Shown: in pieces, positions 26,462 to 35,932 of the stretch
Layout of the letters: each line of letters begins with the position of its first letter
Position numbering within the stretch: position 1 is the stretch's first letter
Source: Bacteroidaceae bacterium
GTDB lineage: Bacteria > Bacteroidota > Bacteroidia > Bacteroidales > Bacteroidaceae
Length of the DNA stretch: 64,000 nt
Direction of reading: 5' to 3'
Assembly: GCA_017542145.1 (NCBI GenBank)
Contig: JAFXXQ010000006.1
Location: forward strand, 37,002-101,001
Notes under the pieces: model-generated
The model's database searches: none
What the model saw: the letters and a program-made list of their open reading frames with translations, nothing else
What the model was told of the DNA's origin: nothing
Position numbers and translations under genes: made by a program

Positions 26462-28810
26462 TCAGATGTTGGGGGTGTCCCAGCGGTGGGTTTCGTTGCA
26501 GGTGAGCATGAGGGTCTGGTTACCTGCCTGCAGACGGAATTCGCCAGCCTCGAGCACCCAATGGCCGTCGGCGCCGACAAAGGCGAGGTCGGAGGCAGGG
26601 AGGCGGAAGGTGACGGTCTTGGTCTCGCCGGGCTTCAGCTCAACCTTGTCGAAGGCACGCAGGCGGCGGTTGTCGGGCGTGCTGGTGGCGACGAGGTCGG
26701 AGGCGAAGAGCAGCACGGGCTCCTTGCCTGCCACACGGCCGGTGTTGGTGACATCGACCGTGACAGTAAGCACGTCCGAGGCGCCGAACGTGGGTTTATC
26801 GACGGTGAGCTTGTCGTAGCGGAAGGTGGTGTAGCTGAGGCCGTAGCCGAAGGCCCATTGCTGGCTGACGACGGCTTCGTAGTTATAGGCTCCCTCCATG
26901 ACGTCGGTCTGCTCGCAGGGCTTGTAGTCGTAGGTGGTGATGCTCTGCTCGTAGCGGGGATAGCTGATGGGCATCTTGGCGCTGAAGTTGGCCTTGCCGC
27001 TGACGAGGCGTGCGAGGGCGTCGCCGCCGTAGTTGCCTGGGAGGAAGATGTCGATGACGGCCTGGCAGAGGGGCTCAATCTCGCGGATGATGCGCGGACG
27101 GCCTTCGTTGAGCACGAGGACGATGGGCTTGCCTGTGGCAGCAACGGCCTTCACGAGGGTCTGCTGGGCGGCCGAGAGGGCGAGCTCGTTGAGGTTGCCG
27201 GGGGTCTCGCAGTAGGAGTTCTCGCCCACGCAGAGCATGACGACATCGGCGCGACGGGCGGCGCTGACGGCCTCCTGGACCATCTTGTCGTCGGAGTATT
27301 CGTCGAACCAGTTGCCCTCCTCGATATAGCGTACGCCTTGGGCGAAGGTGACGTTGGACTGGCCGAACTCGTTCTGCATGGCCTCGAGGATGGTGTTGTA
27401 CTTCGCGCCCAGCTCGTCGGCACGCTTACCCTGCCACGTGTAGCTCCAGCCGCCGTTGAGGGTACGGATGGAGTTGGCGTTGGGGCCGCAGACGAGCACC
27501 TTGGTGCCCTGGGCGAGGGGCAGCAGGCTGCCCGTGTTCTTCAGCAGCACCTCGCCTTCCTCGGCAGCCAGCAGGGCCTTGGCGGCAAACTCGTCGCAGC
27601 CGTAGCGTGAATAATCGACGTCGCCATCGACGATGGGCTTCTCGAAGAGGCCGAGGCGCAGCTTGAGGCGGATGCAGCGGCTGGCGGCATCGTCGATGCG
27701 GCTCATGGGCACCTCGCCCTCGTCAACAAGTTCCTTCAGCAGGGTGCAGAAGTCGGGGTTGTAGGGGTCCATGCTCATGTCGATGCCGGCGTTGATGGCC
27801 ATCTTGATGGCCTCCTTGCGGCTGGCTGCGACGTGGTCGCGGGTGTAGAGGTTCTGGATGTCAGCCCAGTCGGTAACGATGAGGCCGTCCCAGTTGAGGT
27901 CCTCCTTGAGCCACTGGGTGAGGTATTCGTAGTTGGCGTGGAAGGGGATGCCGTTGTTGTTGGCGCTGTTGACCATGACGGAGAGGGCTCCGGCGCGGAT
28001 GGTGGCCAGGTAGGGAGCGAAGTACTTCTCACGCATCTCGCTGGGGGTGATGTGCGAGGGTGTGCGGTCCTTGCCCGAGGTGGGCACGCCGTAGCCCATG
28101 TAGTGCTTGAGGCAGGCAGCCACATGGCGCCCGTCGACGTGGTTGGGGTCGTCGCCCTGGAAGCCGCGGATGGCCTCGATGCCCATCTGGGCGTTGATGT
28201 AGGGGTCTTCGCCGAAGTTCTCCCACTGGCGGCTCCAGCGCGGGTCGCGTCCGAGGTCGAGGACAGGGGCGAACGTCCAGGGGATGGCGGCGGCGCGGGT
28301 CTCGTAGGCGCTGATTTCGGCCTCCTCGCGGACGAGGGCGCGGTTGAACGAGGCGCCCATGTTGATGCCCTGCGGGAAGAGGGTGGCGCCGAGGGTGTAG
28401 GTGCCGCCGTGAATCTGGTCAACGCCATAGAGGGTGGGGACGTGCAGCTCGTTGATGGAAGCCGTCGTAATCTGGTCGATAATCTCGTGCCACTTGGAGA
28501 TGTCCTGGCCGACGTCGCGCGGCGTGTTGAGGAACGAGCCTACCTTGTACTCCTTGATCATCTTGTCAAGGGTTTCCTTGTTGATTTTATACTCGGCGCG
28601 GACCTTGTAGTCCTCGAGGGCGCCGATGGTGATCTGGCACATCTGGCCGATTTTCTCCTCGAGCGTCATGCCGGAGACGATTTTCTTCACTTGAGCCTCA
28701 ATCTGAGGGTCGGAGGGGATGGCCGGAGCCACCTTGGGGGTTTGCTTGCCGCAACCGGCAAAAAGCATCATGCCTGACAATGCGATGGACATAAGCGTAC
28801 GAATTTTCAT
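26462..28810 (-). CDS. Glycoside hydrolase family 3 lipoprotein, beta-glucosidase-like
   Basis: Exported lipoprotein (LFAGC lipobox; start ATG 28810 chosen because the signal peptide begins there) of 782 residues, the usual length of BglX-type GH3 enzymes. These cleave terminal beta-linked sugars. [10 protein letters not shown] holds the expected nucleophile aspartate; [15 protein letters not shown] and [20 protein letters not shown] fit the N- and C-terminal GH3 domains. A fibronectin-III-like domain with the GYGLSYTTF entry ends the protein. It faces lysS divergently. Sugar specificity cannot be told from sequence alone. Confidence 0.92.
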   Translation of the reverse strand: MKIRTLMSIALSGMMLFAGCGKQTPKVAPAIPSDPQIEAQVKKIVSGMTLEEKIGQMCQITIGALEDYKVRAEYKINKETLDKMIKEYKVGSFLNTPRDVGQDISKWHEIIDQITTASINELHVPTLYGVDQIHGGTYTLGATLFPQGINMGASFNRALVREEAEISAYETRAAAIPWTFAPVLDLGRDPRWSRQWENFGEDPYINAQMGIEAIRGFQGDDPNHVDGRHVAACLKHYMGYGVPTSGKDRTPSHITPSEMREKYFAPYLATIRAGALSVMVNSANNNGIPFHANYEYLTQWLKEDLNWDGLIVTDWADIQNLYTRDHVAASRKEAIKMAINAGIDMSMDPYNPDFCTLLKELVDEGEVPMSRIDDAASRCIRLKLRLGLFEKPIVDGDVDYSRYGCDEFAAKALLAAEEGEVLLKNTGSLLPLAQGTKVLVCGPNANSIRTLNGGWSYTWQGKRADELGAKYNTILEAMQNEFGQSNVTFAQGVRYIEEGNWFDEYSDDKMVQEAVSAARRADVVMLCVGENSYCETPGNLNELALSAAQQTLVKAVAATGKPIVLVLNEGRPRIIREIEPLCQAVIDIFLPGNYGGDALARLVSGKANFSAKMPISYPRYEQSITTYDYKPCEQTDVMEGAYNYEAVVSQQWAFGYGLSYTTFRYDKLTVDKPTFGASDVLTVTVDVTNTGRVAGKEPVLLFASDLVATSTPDNRRLRAFDKVELKPGETKTVTFRLPASDLAFVGADGHWVLEAGEFRLQAGNQTLMLTCNETHRWDTPNI

Positions 28811-28841
28811 AAATGCAAATTTAAAAAATGTTATTTGGCTG

Positions 28842-28849
28842 CAAAAATA
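28842..28849 (-). promoter_or_regulatory. -7 box of the GH3 gene
   Basis: TATTTTTG on the minus strand, about 32 bases before the ATG at 28810. It shares the 142-bp divergent gap with the lysS promoter. Confidence 0.6.
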
Positions 28850-28889
28850 GAGAAAAAATATGATTATAGGAACACGCGTGGGAAAAAAA

Positions 28890-28921
28890 TTTGATACTTC
28901 GCCGTTTTTTACGTACTTTTG
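28890..28921 (+). promoter_or_regulatory. Promoter of lysS
   Basis: TTTG at 28890-28893 and TACTTTTG at 28914-28921, separated by 20 bases, match the Bacteroidota -33/-7 arrangement; the ATG at 28953 lies 31 bases downstream. This also argues against starting the protein at 28860. Confidence 0.75.
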
Positions 28922-28952
28922 CAGCCTGAAAAACCGGAAAGGAAAGAAAACA

Positions 28953-30506
28953 ATGGAACTAAGTGAACAAGAGGTCATCCGCCGCCATAGCCTGGAGGAG
29001 CTGCGCGGGCTGGGCATCAACCCCTACCCCGCCGCCGAGTTTGTAACCAATGCATTCAGCACAGAGATAAAGGAGAAATGGACCGACCCCGTCTTCCCCG
29101 AAGGGGCTACGGACGAGGAGAAGGCTGCCCAGCTGGAGCGTGAGCGCTGGCAGGTGAGCATCGCCGGCCGCATGATGAGCCGCAGGGTGATGGGCAAGGC
29201 GTCGTTCATGGAGGTGCAGGACTCGAAGGGCCGCATCCAAGTGTACGTGATGCGCGACGCCATCTGCCCCGACGAGGACAAGACGATGTACAACACGGTG
29301 TTCAAGCGCCTGATGGACATCGGCGACTTTGTGGGCATCAAGGGCTACGTGTTCCGCACGCAGACGGGCGAGATCAGCGTCCATGCCGAGCAGATGACGT
29401 TCCTCAGCAAGAGCCTGCGCCCGCTGCCCATCGTGAAATACAAGGACGGCGTGGCCTATGACAAGTTCGACGACCCCGAGCTGCGCTACCGCCAGCGCTA
29501 CGTGGACCTCGTGGTGAACGAGGGCGTGAAGGAGACGTTCCTGAAGCGCGCCACCATCGTGCGCACCATGCGCCGCATCCTCGACGACGCGGGCTACACG
29601 GAGGTCGAGACGCCCATCCTGCAGACCATCGCGGGCGGCGCCTCGGCACGGCCGTTCATCACCCATTTTAACGCGCTCGACCAGGACATGTACATGCGCA
29701 TTGCCACAGAGCTCTACCTGAAGCGCCTCGTCGTGGGCGGCTTCGAGGGCGTCTATGAGATGGGCAAGAACTTCCGCAACGAGGGTATGGACAAAACCCA
29801 CAACCCCGAGTTCACCTGCATGGAGCTCTACGTGAGCTACAAGGACTACAACTGGATGATGTCGTTCACCGAGCGGATGCTTGAGGAAATCTGCGTGGCT
29901 GTCAACGGCAAGGCGGAGGTGGAGATCGACGGCAAGGTCATCAGCTTCAAGGCGCCCTACCGCCGCCTGCCCATCCTCGACGCCATCGAGGAGAAGACGG
30001 GCTTCGACTGCAACGGCAAGACCGAGGACGAGATCCGCGCCTTCTGCCGCCAGAAGGGCATGGAGGTTGACGAGACCATGGGCAAGGGCAAGCTCATCGA
30101 CGAGCTGTTCGGCGAGTTCTGCGAGGGCTCGTTCATCCAGCCGACGTTCATCATCGACTATCCCGTCGAGATGTCGCCCCTGACGAAAATGCATCGCTCG
30201 AAGCCCGGCCTGACAGAGCGTTTCGAACTGATGGTGAACGGCAAGGAACTGGCCAACGCCTACAGCGAGCTCAACGACCCCATCGACCAGGAGGAGCGCT
30301 TCCGCGAGCAGATGCGACTGGCCGACAAGGGCGACGACGAGGCCATGATCATCGACCATGACTTCCTCCGCGCCCTCCAGTACGGCATGCCCCCCACCAG
30401 CGGCATCGGCATCGGCATCGACCGCCTCACCATGCTCATGACGGGCAAGTTCGCCATCGGCGAAATCATGCTCTTCCCCCAGATGAAACCGGAAAAAATG
30501 GTTTAA
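28953..30506 (+). CDS. lysS: Lysyl-tRNA synthetase, class II
   Basis: Charges tRNA-Lys with lysine in the cytoplasm. Start ATG 28953 ([18 protein letters not shown]). The 517 residues hold an OB-fold anticodon-binding domain ([20 protein letters not shown]), motif 1 (YRQRYVDLV), motif 2 ([20 protein letters not shown]) and motif 3 ([14 protein letters not shown]). The protein ends MKPEKMV, directly after motif 3. As I recall, Bacteroidales homologues run to about 575 residues with a C-terminal extension; here the stop codon lies inside the first GTTTAAC heptamer of a dispersed repeat, so the extension seems lost. The catalytic core is complete. Confidence 0.95.
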   Translation: MELSEQEVIRRHSLEELRGLGINPYPAAEFVTNAFSTEIKEKWTDPVFPEGATDEEKAAQLERERWQVSIAGRMMSRRVMGKASFMEVQDSKGRIQVYVMRDAICPDEDKTMYNTVFKRLMDIGDFVGIKGYVFRTQTGEISVHAEQMTFLSKSLRPLPIVKYKDGVAYDKFDDPELRYRQRYVDLVVNEGVKETFLKRATIVRTMRRILDDAGYTEVETPILQTIAGGASARPFITHFNALDQDMYMRIATELYLKRLVVGGFEGVYEMGKNFRNEGMDKTHNPEFTCMELYVSYKDYNWMMSFTERMLEEICVAVNGKAEVEIDGKVISFKAPYRRLPILDAIEEKTGFDCNGKTEDEIRAFCRQKGMEVDETMGKGKLIDELFGEFCEGSFIQPTFIIDYPVEMSPLTKMHRSKPGLTERFELMVNGKELANAYSELNDPIDQEERFREQMRLADKGDDEAMIIDHDFLRALQYGMPPTSGIGIGIDRLTMLMTGKFAIGEIMLFPQMKPEKMV

Positions 30507-30709
30507 CGTTTAAGGTTTAACGTTTAACGACCATGATAACTTCGTTAATTGACAATGGACAATGGATAATGGATAATTATCAATTTTCAATTTTCAATTA
30601 TCAATTGCGCCGAAGGCGCCAGACGTGTTCGTTAAACGTTAAACGTTAAACGTTAAACCAAAATCAGAGGACGTGTTCGTTAAACCTTAAACGTTAAACG
30701 TTAAACGAG
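30501..30709. repeat. GTTTAAC heptamer dyad element, copy 2
   Basis: Left arm of four heptamers at 30501-30528, right arm of four GTTAAAC heptamers at 30631-30658, and a second right arm at about 30680-30707. The interior nearly matches copy 1 at 26228 (CCATGATAACTTCGTTAATT, AATTATC repeats, GCGCCGAAGGCGCC). The TAA of lysS (30504-30506) is part of its first heptamer. Confidence 0.88.
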
Positions 30710-30729
30710 AATTTAATTAAAATATTATC

Positions 30730-31728
30730 ATGGATTTCCCCTCAGGCAAAGTAGGCATCATGGGCGGCGGAAGCTGGGCAACGGCCATCGCCAAGATGGT
30801 GCTGGGTAACGAGGACTCCATCAACTGGTTCATCCGTCGCGACGACCGTATAGCTGAGTTCAAGCGGCTCGGCCACAACCCGGGCTATCTGACAGGAGTG
30901 GACTTCGACATCAACCGCATCAACTTCTCATCGAACATCAACGAGACAGTGGAAGAATCGGATGTCCTTGTCTTCGCTATCCCCTCGCCCTACCTTAAGC
31001 CCCACCTCAAGCGCCTGCGCGGCAAGTTGAAGGACAAGTTCGTGGTCAGCGCTATCAAGGGTGTCATCCCCGACGACAACGTCCTCATCAGCGACTATTT
31101 CAAGAAACACTTCGGCGTCGCGGAAGAGAACATGGCCGTCATTGCCGGACCTTGCCATGCCGAGGAGATTGCCCTGCAGCGCATCTCGTACCTCACCATA
31201 GGCTGTGCGGACAAAGAGAAGGCCCTGCGCTTCGGCAGCAAGCTCGCCCGCCCCTACGTGAAGACCACGGTGAGCGACGACGTCGTCGGCATCGAGTACA
31301 GCTCGGTCCTGAAGAACGTCTATGCCATTGCCGCTGGCATCTGCAACGGACTGAAATACGGCGACAACTTTCAGGCCGTACTCATGTCGAACGCCGCTGT
31401 GGAGATGACCAACTTCATCAACCAAGTCAGCCCTCGTGCGCGTAACATCAGCGAGAGCGTCTATATGGGCGACTTGCTGGTAACAGGCTACTCGCAATTC
31501 AGCCGCAATCGCGTCTTCGGCACGATGATAGGCAAGGGCTATAGCGTCAAAGCCGCCCAGCTGGAAATGGAGATGGTAGCCGAAGGCTACTACGGCACCA
31601 AATGCATGAAGGAAATCAACCGCACCCAGCACGTCAACATGCCCATCCTCGATGCTGTCTATAACATGCTCTACGAGCGCATCTCCCCCACCATCGAAAT
31701 CAAACTCCTCACAGACTCGATGAGATGA
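30730..31728 (+). CDS. gpsA: Glycerol-3-phosphate dehydrogenase (NAD(P)+)
   Basis: Reduces dihydroxyacetone phosphate to sn-glycerol 3-phosphate for phospholipid synthesis in the cytoplasm. The 332 residues show the dinucleotide-binding motif IMGGGSWATAIAKM near the N-terminus, then VFAIPSPYLKPHLK, VSAIKGV, AGPCHAEEIALQR and the C-terminal-domain sequence SSVLKNVYAIAAGICNGLKY with its conserved lysine. The lysS-gpsA-pgi order is usual in Bacteroidales. A repeat element of about 210 bp separates it from lysS. Confidence 0.96.
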   Translation: MDFPSGKVGIMGGGSWATAIAKMVLGNEDSINWFIRRDDRIAEFKRLGHNPGYLTGVDFDINRINFSSNINETVEESDVLVFAIPSPYLKPHLKRLRGKLKDKFVVSAIKGVIPDDNVLISDYFKKHFGVAEENMAVIAGPCHAEEIALQRISYLTIGCADKEKALRFGSKLARPYVKTTVSDDVVGIEYSSVLKNVYAIAAGICNGLKYGDNFQAVLMSNAAVEMTNFINQVSPRARNISESVYMGDLLVTGYSQFSRNRVFGTMIGKGYSVKAAQLEMEMVAEGYYGTKCMKEINRTQHVNMPILDAVYNMLYERISPTIEIKLLTDSMR

Positions 31729-31825
31729 CGAGCGCCTTCGGCACAATTAAGAATTATCGTTTAACGACCATGCGGCAAGTGCCGCGCCAAATCGCAAATA
31801 GTAAATCGTAAAATAGTAAATTCCC
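31729..31825. other. Spacer with GTTTAAC fragment and short repeats
   Basis: It contains GCGCCTTCGGCAC next to AATTAAGAATTATC, a GTTTAACGACCATG fragment matching the dyad interior edge, a 6-bp stem GCGGCA-AG-TGCCGC, and AAATCGTAAAATAGTAAAT repeats. The last also occur at 37425-37450 and 53905-53945. Confidence 0.6.
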
Positions 31826-33142
31826 ATGATTTCCCTTTCAAACCAGAAAGTCCTTGACTTTGTTTCCCGTGAAGCCATCGAGGCCCTGAAGCCTCAAGTA
31901 GAAGCCGGTCTGCGTGCCCTTGAAGAGGGTACGGGTGCCGGTAATGATTTCATCGGCTGGCTGCATCTCCCCAGCAGCATCAAGGCCGACTTCCTCGCTG
32001 ACATCGAGCAGACGGCCCACACCTTCCGCCAGGAGTGCGACGTGGTGGTGGTCTGCGGCATCGGCGGCAGCTACCTCGGTGCCCGTGCTGTCATCGAGGC
32101 GCTCAACAGCAACTTCCAAGCTTTTGAGAAGAATGCCGGCCCTGCCATCGTCTATGCCGGACACAACATCTCCGAGGACTACCTCTTCGAGCTCACCATC
32201 CTGCTCCGCGACAAGCGCTTCGGCATCATCAACATCAGCAAGTCCGGCACCACTACTGAGACGGCCCTCGCCTTCCGTCTGTTGAAGAAACAATGTGAAG
32301 ACCAGCGCGGTATGGAGACAGCCCGTCGCGTCATCGTCTGCATCACCGACGCCGTGCGTGGCGCAGCCCGCACTTTGGCTACCCAGGAGGGCTACAAGAC
32401 CTATGTCATCCCTGACAACGTTGGCGGACGCTTCAGCGTGCTCACCCCCGTGGGCCTGCTGCCCATCGCCATTGCGGGATACGACATCCGCGCCCTCGTG
32501 GCAGGTGCCGTCGAGATGGAACAGGCTACAGCTCCCTCCGTGCCCTTTGCAGAGAACATCGCAGCCCAGTATGCCGCTACCCGCAACGCCCTCTACGCCG
32601 CAGGCAAGAAGATTGAGATTCTCGTCAACTTCCAGCCCAAGCTCCACTACGTGAGCGAATGGTGGAAGCAGCTCTACGGCGAGAGCGAGGGCAAGGAGGG
32701 CAAGGGCATCTTCCCTGCCAGCGTCGATTTCAGCACCGACCTCCACAGCATGGGCCAGTGGATTCAGGAGGGCGAGCGCACCATCTTCGAGACCGTCATC
32801 TCCGTGGAGAATACGCGCCACAGCCTCATCGTCCCCGCTGACGAGCAGAACCTCGACGGCCTGAACTACCTGGCCGGCAAGCACGTCGACGAGGTCAACA
32901 AGATGGCCGAACTGGGCACGCAGATGGCCCACGTCGATGGCGGCGTTCCCAACATCCGCATCGTCATGCCCGAGCTCACCGAGCGCTACCTCGGCCAGCT
33001 GCTCTACTTCTTCGAGAAGGCCTGCGGCGTCAGCGGCTATGTCCTCGGCGTCAACCCCTTCAACCAGCCCGGCGTCGAAGCCTACAAGAAGAACATGTTC
33101 TCCCTCCTCGGCAAACCCGGCTACGAGAAGATCACACATTAA
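31826..33142 (+). CDS. pgi: Glucose-6-phosphate isomerase
   Basis: Interconverts glucose 6-phosphate and fructose 6-phosphate in glycolysis and gluconeogenesis. The 438 residues fit the shorter bacterial form. Visible signatures: [35 protein letters not shown] in the sugar-phosphate-binding SIS domain, [17 protein letters not shown], and [31 protein letters not shown] near the C-terminus carries the conserved catalytic-region lysine. Probably independently or co-transcribed with gpsA across a short repeat-bearing gap. Confidence 0.97.
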   Translation: MISLSNQKVLDFVSREAIEALKPQVEAGLRALEEGTGAGNDFIGWLHLPSSIKADFLADIEQTAHTFRQECDVVVVCGIGGSYLGARAVIEALNSNFQAFEKNAGPAIVYAGHNISEDYLFELTILLRDKRFGIINISKSGTTTETALAFRLLKKQCEDQRGMETARRVIVCITDAVRGAARTLATQEGYKTYVIPDNVGGRFSVLTPVGLLPIAIAGYDIRALVAGAVEMEQATAPSVPFAENIAAQYAATRNALYAAGKKIEILVNFQPKLHYVSEWWKQLYGESEGKEGKGIFPASVDFSTDLHSMGQWIQEGERTIFETVISVENTRHSLIVPADEQNLDGLNYLAGKHVDEVNKMAELGTQMAHVDGGVPNIRIVMPELTERYLGQLLYFFEKACGVSGYVLGVNPFNQPGVEAYKKNMFSLLGKPGYEKITH

Positions 33143-33287
33143 TGAAGTTTTTTCGTTTAACGTTTATAATGAAGAATGAAAAATGAAAAATAAAATGTCT
33201 CGTAAATCGCATACCTTCTCCTCTGCTGGCAGGGCTGCCGGCAGGGCTATTTATTCTTCATTTTTCATTCTTAATTCTTAATTTTTA
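33143..33287. repeat. Inverted AATGAAGAATGAAAAAT repeat
   Basis: The left part reads AATGAAGAATGAAAAATG (about 33168-33187) and the right part ATTCTTCATTTTTCATTC (about 33252-33271), its reverse complement. The centre has GCTGGCAGGGCTGCCGGCAG. Such AT-rich words are also found before other genes here. No gene. Confidence 0.6.
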
Positions 33288-33968
33288 ATGGTTTCCCCCA
33301 CCGCAGTCCTCTTCGACATGGACGGAGTTCTCTTCAACTCCATGCCCTATCATGCCCGGGCATGGCATCTGGCCATGGCCGAGTTCGGCTACGACCTCAG
33401 CGAGGAGGAGGCCTACATGCACGAGGGGCGCACGGGGTTCGGTACCATACAGATTCTGGCCGAGCGTCAGGGGCTGCACGCCACGCGCGAGATGGCAGAC
33501 GAGATGTACCGCGTCAAGTCGGCCTACTTCGCCCGCTACCCCGACCCTGAGCCCATGCCGGGAGCCCTCGCCCTCATCCGCAAGATGCAGGCCGAGGGGG
33601 TGATGATCCTGCTCGTCACGGGCAGCGGCACCACCACGCTCCTCGCCCAGCTCAATCAGGCCTACCCCGACGTCTTCAGCCCCGAGCGCATGGTCACAGG
33701 CTTCGACGTCAAGAAGGGCAAGCCCGACCCCGAGCCCTACCTGATGGGTCTTGCCAAGGGCAGCGCCGTGCTGGGCCGCGAGCTGCGGGCGGACGAGTGC
33801 ATCGTCGTCGAGAACGCCCCGCTGGGCGTGCGCGCCGCTGTTGCCGCCCACATCCCCACCATCGCCGTCAACACAGGGCCTCTGCCCGACCATGTACTGA
33901 CGGACGAAGGCGCCACGTGGCTCTTCCCCTCCATGCAAGCCCTTTGCGACGTCTGGCCGGATATATAG
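33288..33968 (+). CDS. HAD-family phosphatase, beta-phosphoglucomutase-like
   Basis: Cytoplasmic haloacid-dehalogenase hydrolase of 226 residues. Motif I is LFDMDGVLFNSMP with nucleophile Asp10 and acid/base Asp12, motif II is LLVTGSG, and motif III/IV are the lysine in VKKGKPDPEPYLMG and the acidic VVENAPLGVRAA. A helical cap domain follows motif I, as in phosphoglucomutase- or phosphoglycolate-phosphatase-like members. The substrate is not determined. The gene ends in TAG, showing that this codon serves as a normal stop in this genome. Confidence 0.88.
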   Translation: MVSPTAVLFDMDGVLFNSMPYHARAWHLAMAEFGYDLSEEEAYMHEGRTGFGTIQILAERQGLHATREMADEMYRVKSAYFARYPDPEPMPGALALIRKMQAEGVMILLVTGSGTTTLLAQLNQAYPDVFSPERMVTGFDVKKGKPDPEPYLMGLAKGSAVLGRELRADECIVVENAPLGVRAAVAAHIPTIAVNTGPLPDHVLTDEGATWLFPSMQALCDVWPDI

Positions 33969-34067
33969 TTCATAGTTCACAATTCATAGTTCCAAATTCA
34001 CAATCCATAGTTAACAATTGGCTGCGCCCCAATTTTTAATTCTTAATTCTTAATTTTCATCTCCTCT

Positions 34068-35747
34068 ATGAACTGGATAGTCAATCTTTTTATCGGAACG
34101 GGCGTAGCCCACTCCATCTTCATGCTTGCCCTCGTCATCTTTGGCGGCCTCATGCTAAGCCGCCTCCGCATCGGCACCGTGTCGCTGGGCGTCACCTGGA
34201 TACTGTTTGTCGGCATACTGGCCGGACAGCTCGGCTGCATCCTCGACCCCGCCACCGCCTCGTTCGTCAAAGAGTTCGGCCTTATCCTCTTCGTCTTCTC
34301 GCTGGGCATGGAACTCGGCCCGGGCTTCTTCTCCAGCTTCCGCAAGGGAGGCGTCACGCTCAACCTGCTGGCTGTCATTCTGGTACTGATGGCCTGCCTC
34401 ATCACCCTCATCATCCACTGGGTTACGGGCGAAAACCTGCTGAGCCTCATCGGCGTCATGAGCGGCGCCGTCACCAACACCCCCGGCATGGGTGCGGCGC
34501 AGCAGACGTTGCTCGATACCGCCGGCACACAAGAGCCCACCATTGCACAGGGCTACGCTGTGGCCTACCCTCTTGGCGTCATCGGCGTCATCCTCTGCCT
34601 GATGTTCCTGCGGAAGATATTCCGCATCGACTTCAGGAAAGAGGATGAAACCCTCCAGCGCGCCAACCACGACATAGCTGAGACCCTCGAAGCCGCCACC
34701 CTCGAGGTAGCCAACGAGGCCGTCTGCGGCAAGACGCTCGACGAAATCCAGCGCCACTTCGGCCGCCAATGCGTCATCACCCGCATCCTCCACCGTGCCT
34801 CGGGCGACGTCGAGCTCGCCGGCGCCGACACCACCCTCGGCCTCGGCGACAAGCTCTTCCTCGTCGCCACCCCCGACGAGCTCGCCGCCATGGAACTGCT
34901 TATCGGGCATCGCATCGAGACGATGAACCAGGATGCCTGGGACGCCATGGAAACCAACCACCTCGTCTCGCAGAAGTTCATCATCACCAACCCCAGCATC
35001 AACGGCAAGCGTCTGGGCGACATGAAGCTGCGTCAGGCCTTCAACGTCACCATCACCCGCATCCGCCGCGCCGGTGTGGAACTGATTGCCACCCCCGGCC
35101 TACTGTTGCAGATGGGCGACACGGTCACCGTCGTAGGCGACACCCGCCGTGTCGAAAAGCTCTCGTCCATGCTCGGCAACTCCATCAAGCAGCTCAACGA
35201 GCCCAACCTCATCCCCTACTTCCTCGGCATTGCGCTGGGTGTCGTGCTGGGTACCCTGCCCATCATCGTGCCCGGCATGCCTGTCCCCGTCAAGCTGGGT
35301 CTCGCGGGCGGCCCCCTCATCGTCGCCATCTTCATCAGCACCTTCGGGCCCAAGCTGAAGATGGTCACCTACATGAGCACCTCCGCCAACCACATGGTGC
35401 GCATGATAGGCCTGAGCCTCTTCCTGGCCTCCGTCGGCATCACGGCTGGAGGCGGCTTCATCCAGACCGTCGCGAACGGCGGCTACTGGTGGGTGCTCTA
35501 CGGCTTCCTCATCACCGTCGTGCCCTGCTTCGTGGTGGGATTGTTGGCCCGCCACGCTTTCCACCTCAGCTACTACTCCATCTGCGGCATGCTCACCGGC
35601 GGCATGACCGACCCGCCTGCCATGGCCTACGCCCAGAGCGTCTGCCAGGACAATAACCAGGTGCCCGTCGCCTACTCCACCGTCTATCCCCTCACCATGT
35701 TCCTCCGCGTGGTCGTAGCCGAAGTGATGGTGCTGCTCTGCCTCTGA
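34068..35747 (+). CDS. Putative transporter, AspT/YidE/YbjL type
   Basis: Inner-membrane protein of 559 residues with the family's layout. Five to six N-terminal spans come first, then two cytoplasmic TrkA-C (RCK-C) domains in tandem (about 200-285 and 295-375), then another five to six spans. Repeated motifs GMELGPGFFSSFRKGG and GAVTNTPGMGAA are matched in the second half by GGPLIVAIFISTFG and GGMTDPPAMAYA. Family members are aspartate-alanine antiporters or proteins of unknown substrate. It is followed by a convergent gene and a strong hairpin. Confidence 0.88.
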   Translation: MNWIVNLFIGTGVAHSIFMLALVIFGGLMLSRLRIGTVSLGVTWILFVGILAGQLGCILDPATASFVKEFGLILFVFSLGMELGPGFFSSFRKGGVTLNLLAVILVLMACLITLIIHWVTGENLLSLIGVMSGAVTNTPGMGAAQQTLLDTAGTQEPTIAQGYAVAYPLGVIGVILCLMFLRKIFRIDFRKEDETLQRANHDIAETLEAATLEVANEAVCGKTLDEIQRHFGRQCVITRILHRASGDVELAGADTTLGLGDKLFLVATPDELAAMELLIGHRIETMNQDAWDAMETNHLVSQKFIITNPSINGKRLGDMKLRQAFNVTITRIRRAGVELIATPGLLLQMGDTVTVVGDTRRVEKLSSMLGNSIKQLNEPNLIPYFLGIALGVVLGTLPIIVPGMPVPVKLGLAGGPLIVAIFISTFGPKLKMVTYMSTSANHMVRMIGLSLFLASVGITAGGGFIQTVANGGYWWVLYGFLITVVPCFVVGLLARHAFHLSYYSICGMLTGGMTDPPAMAYAQSVCQDNNQVPVAYSTVYPLTMFLRVVVAEVMVLLCL

Positions 35748-35830
35748 TAAGAAAAGCAGTCGAAAGTGATTTGTCCGTTGGCTGCGCATTAGGATTTGTC
35801 TTATCGCAGGATAAAGATTTGCCCAAACCT

Positions 35831-35873
35831 ACAAAAAAATAATCCCCCTGCGGCTCTCGCGAGCGGCAGGGGG
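35831..35873 (-). terminator. Intrinsic terminator of the M56 sensor gene
   Basis: CCCCCTGCGGCTC (35844-35856) pairs with GAGCGGCAGGGGG (35861-35873) over 13 positions with one mismatch and loop TCGC. On the minus strand it is followed by a T-rich run (complement of 35831-35840). It lies 60 bases past the sensor's stop, and may also stop the convergent transporter transcript. Confidence 0.85.
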
Positions 35874-35932
35874 GGATGCATCTTCAAAAAAAGTAAGCTA
35901 ACGAAACCGGTTTACTTGCTTTCTGCGTCGGC

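Noticed and set aside
28860..28952. 31-residue N-terminal extension of LysS
   Set aside because: It would start upstream of and span the promoter itself; the family's N-terminus begins at ATG 28953.
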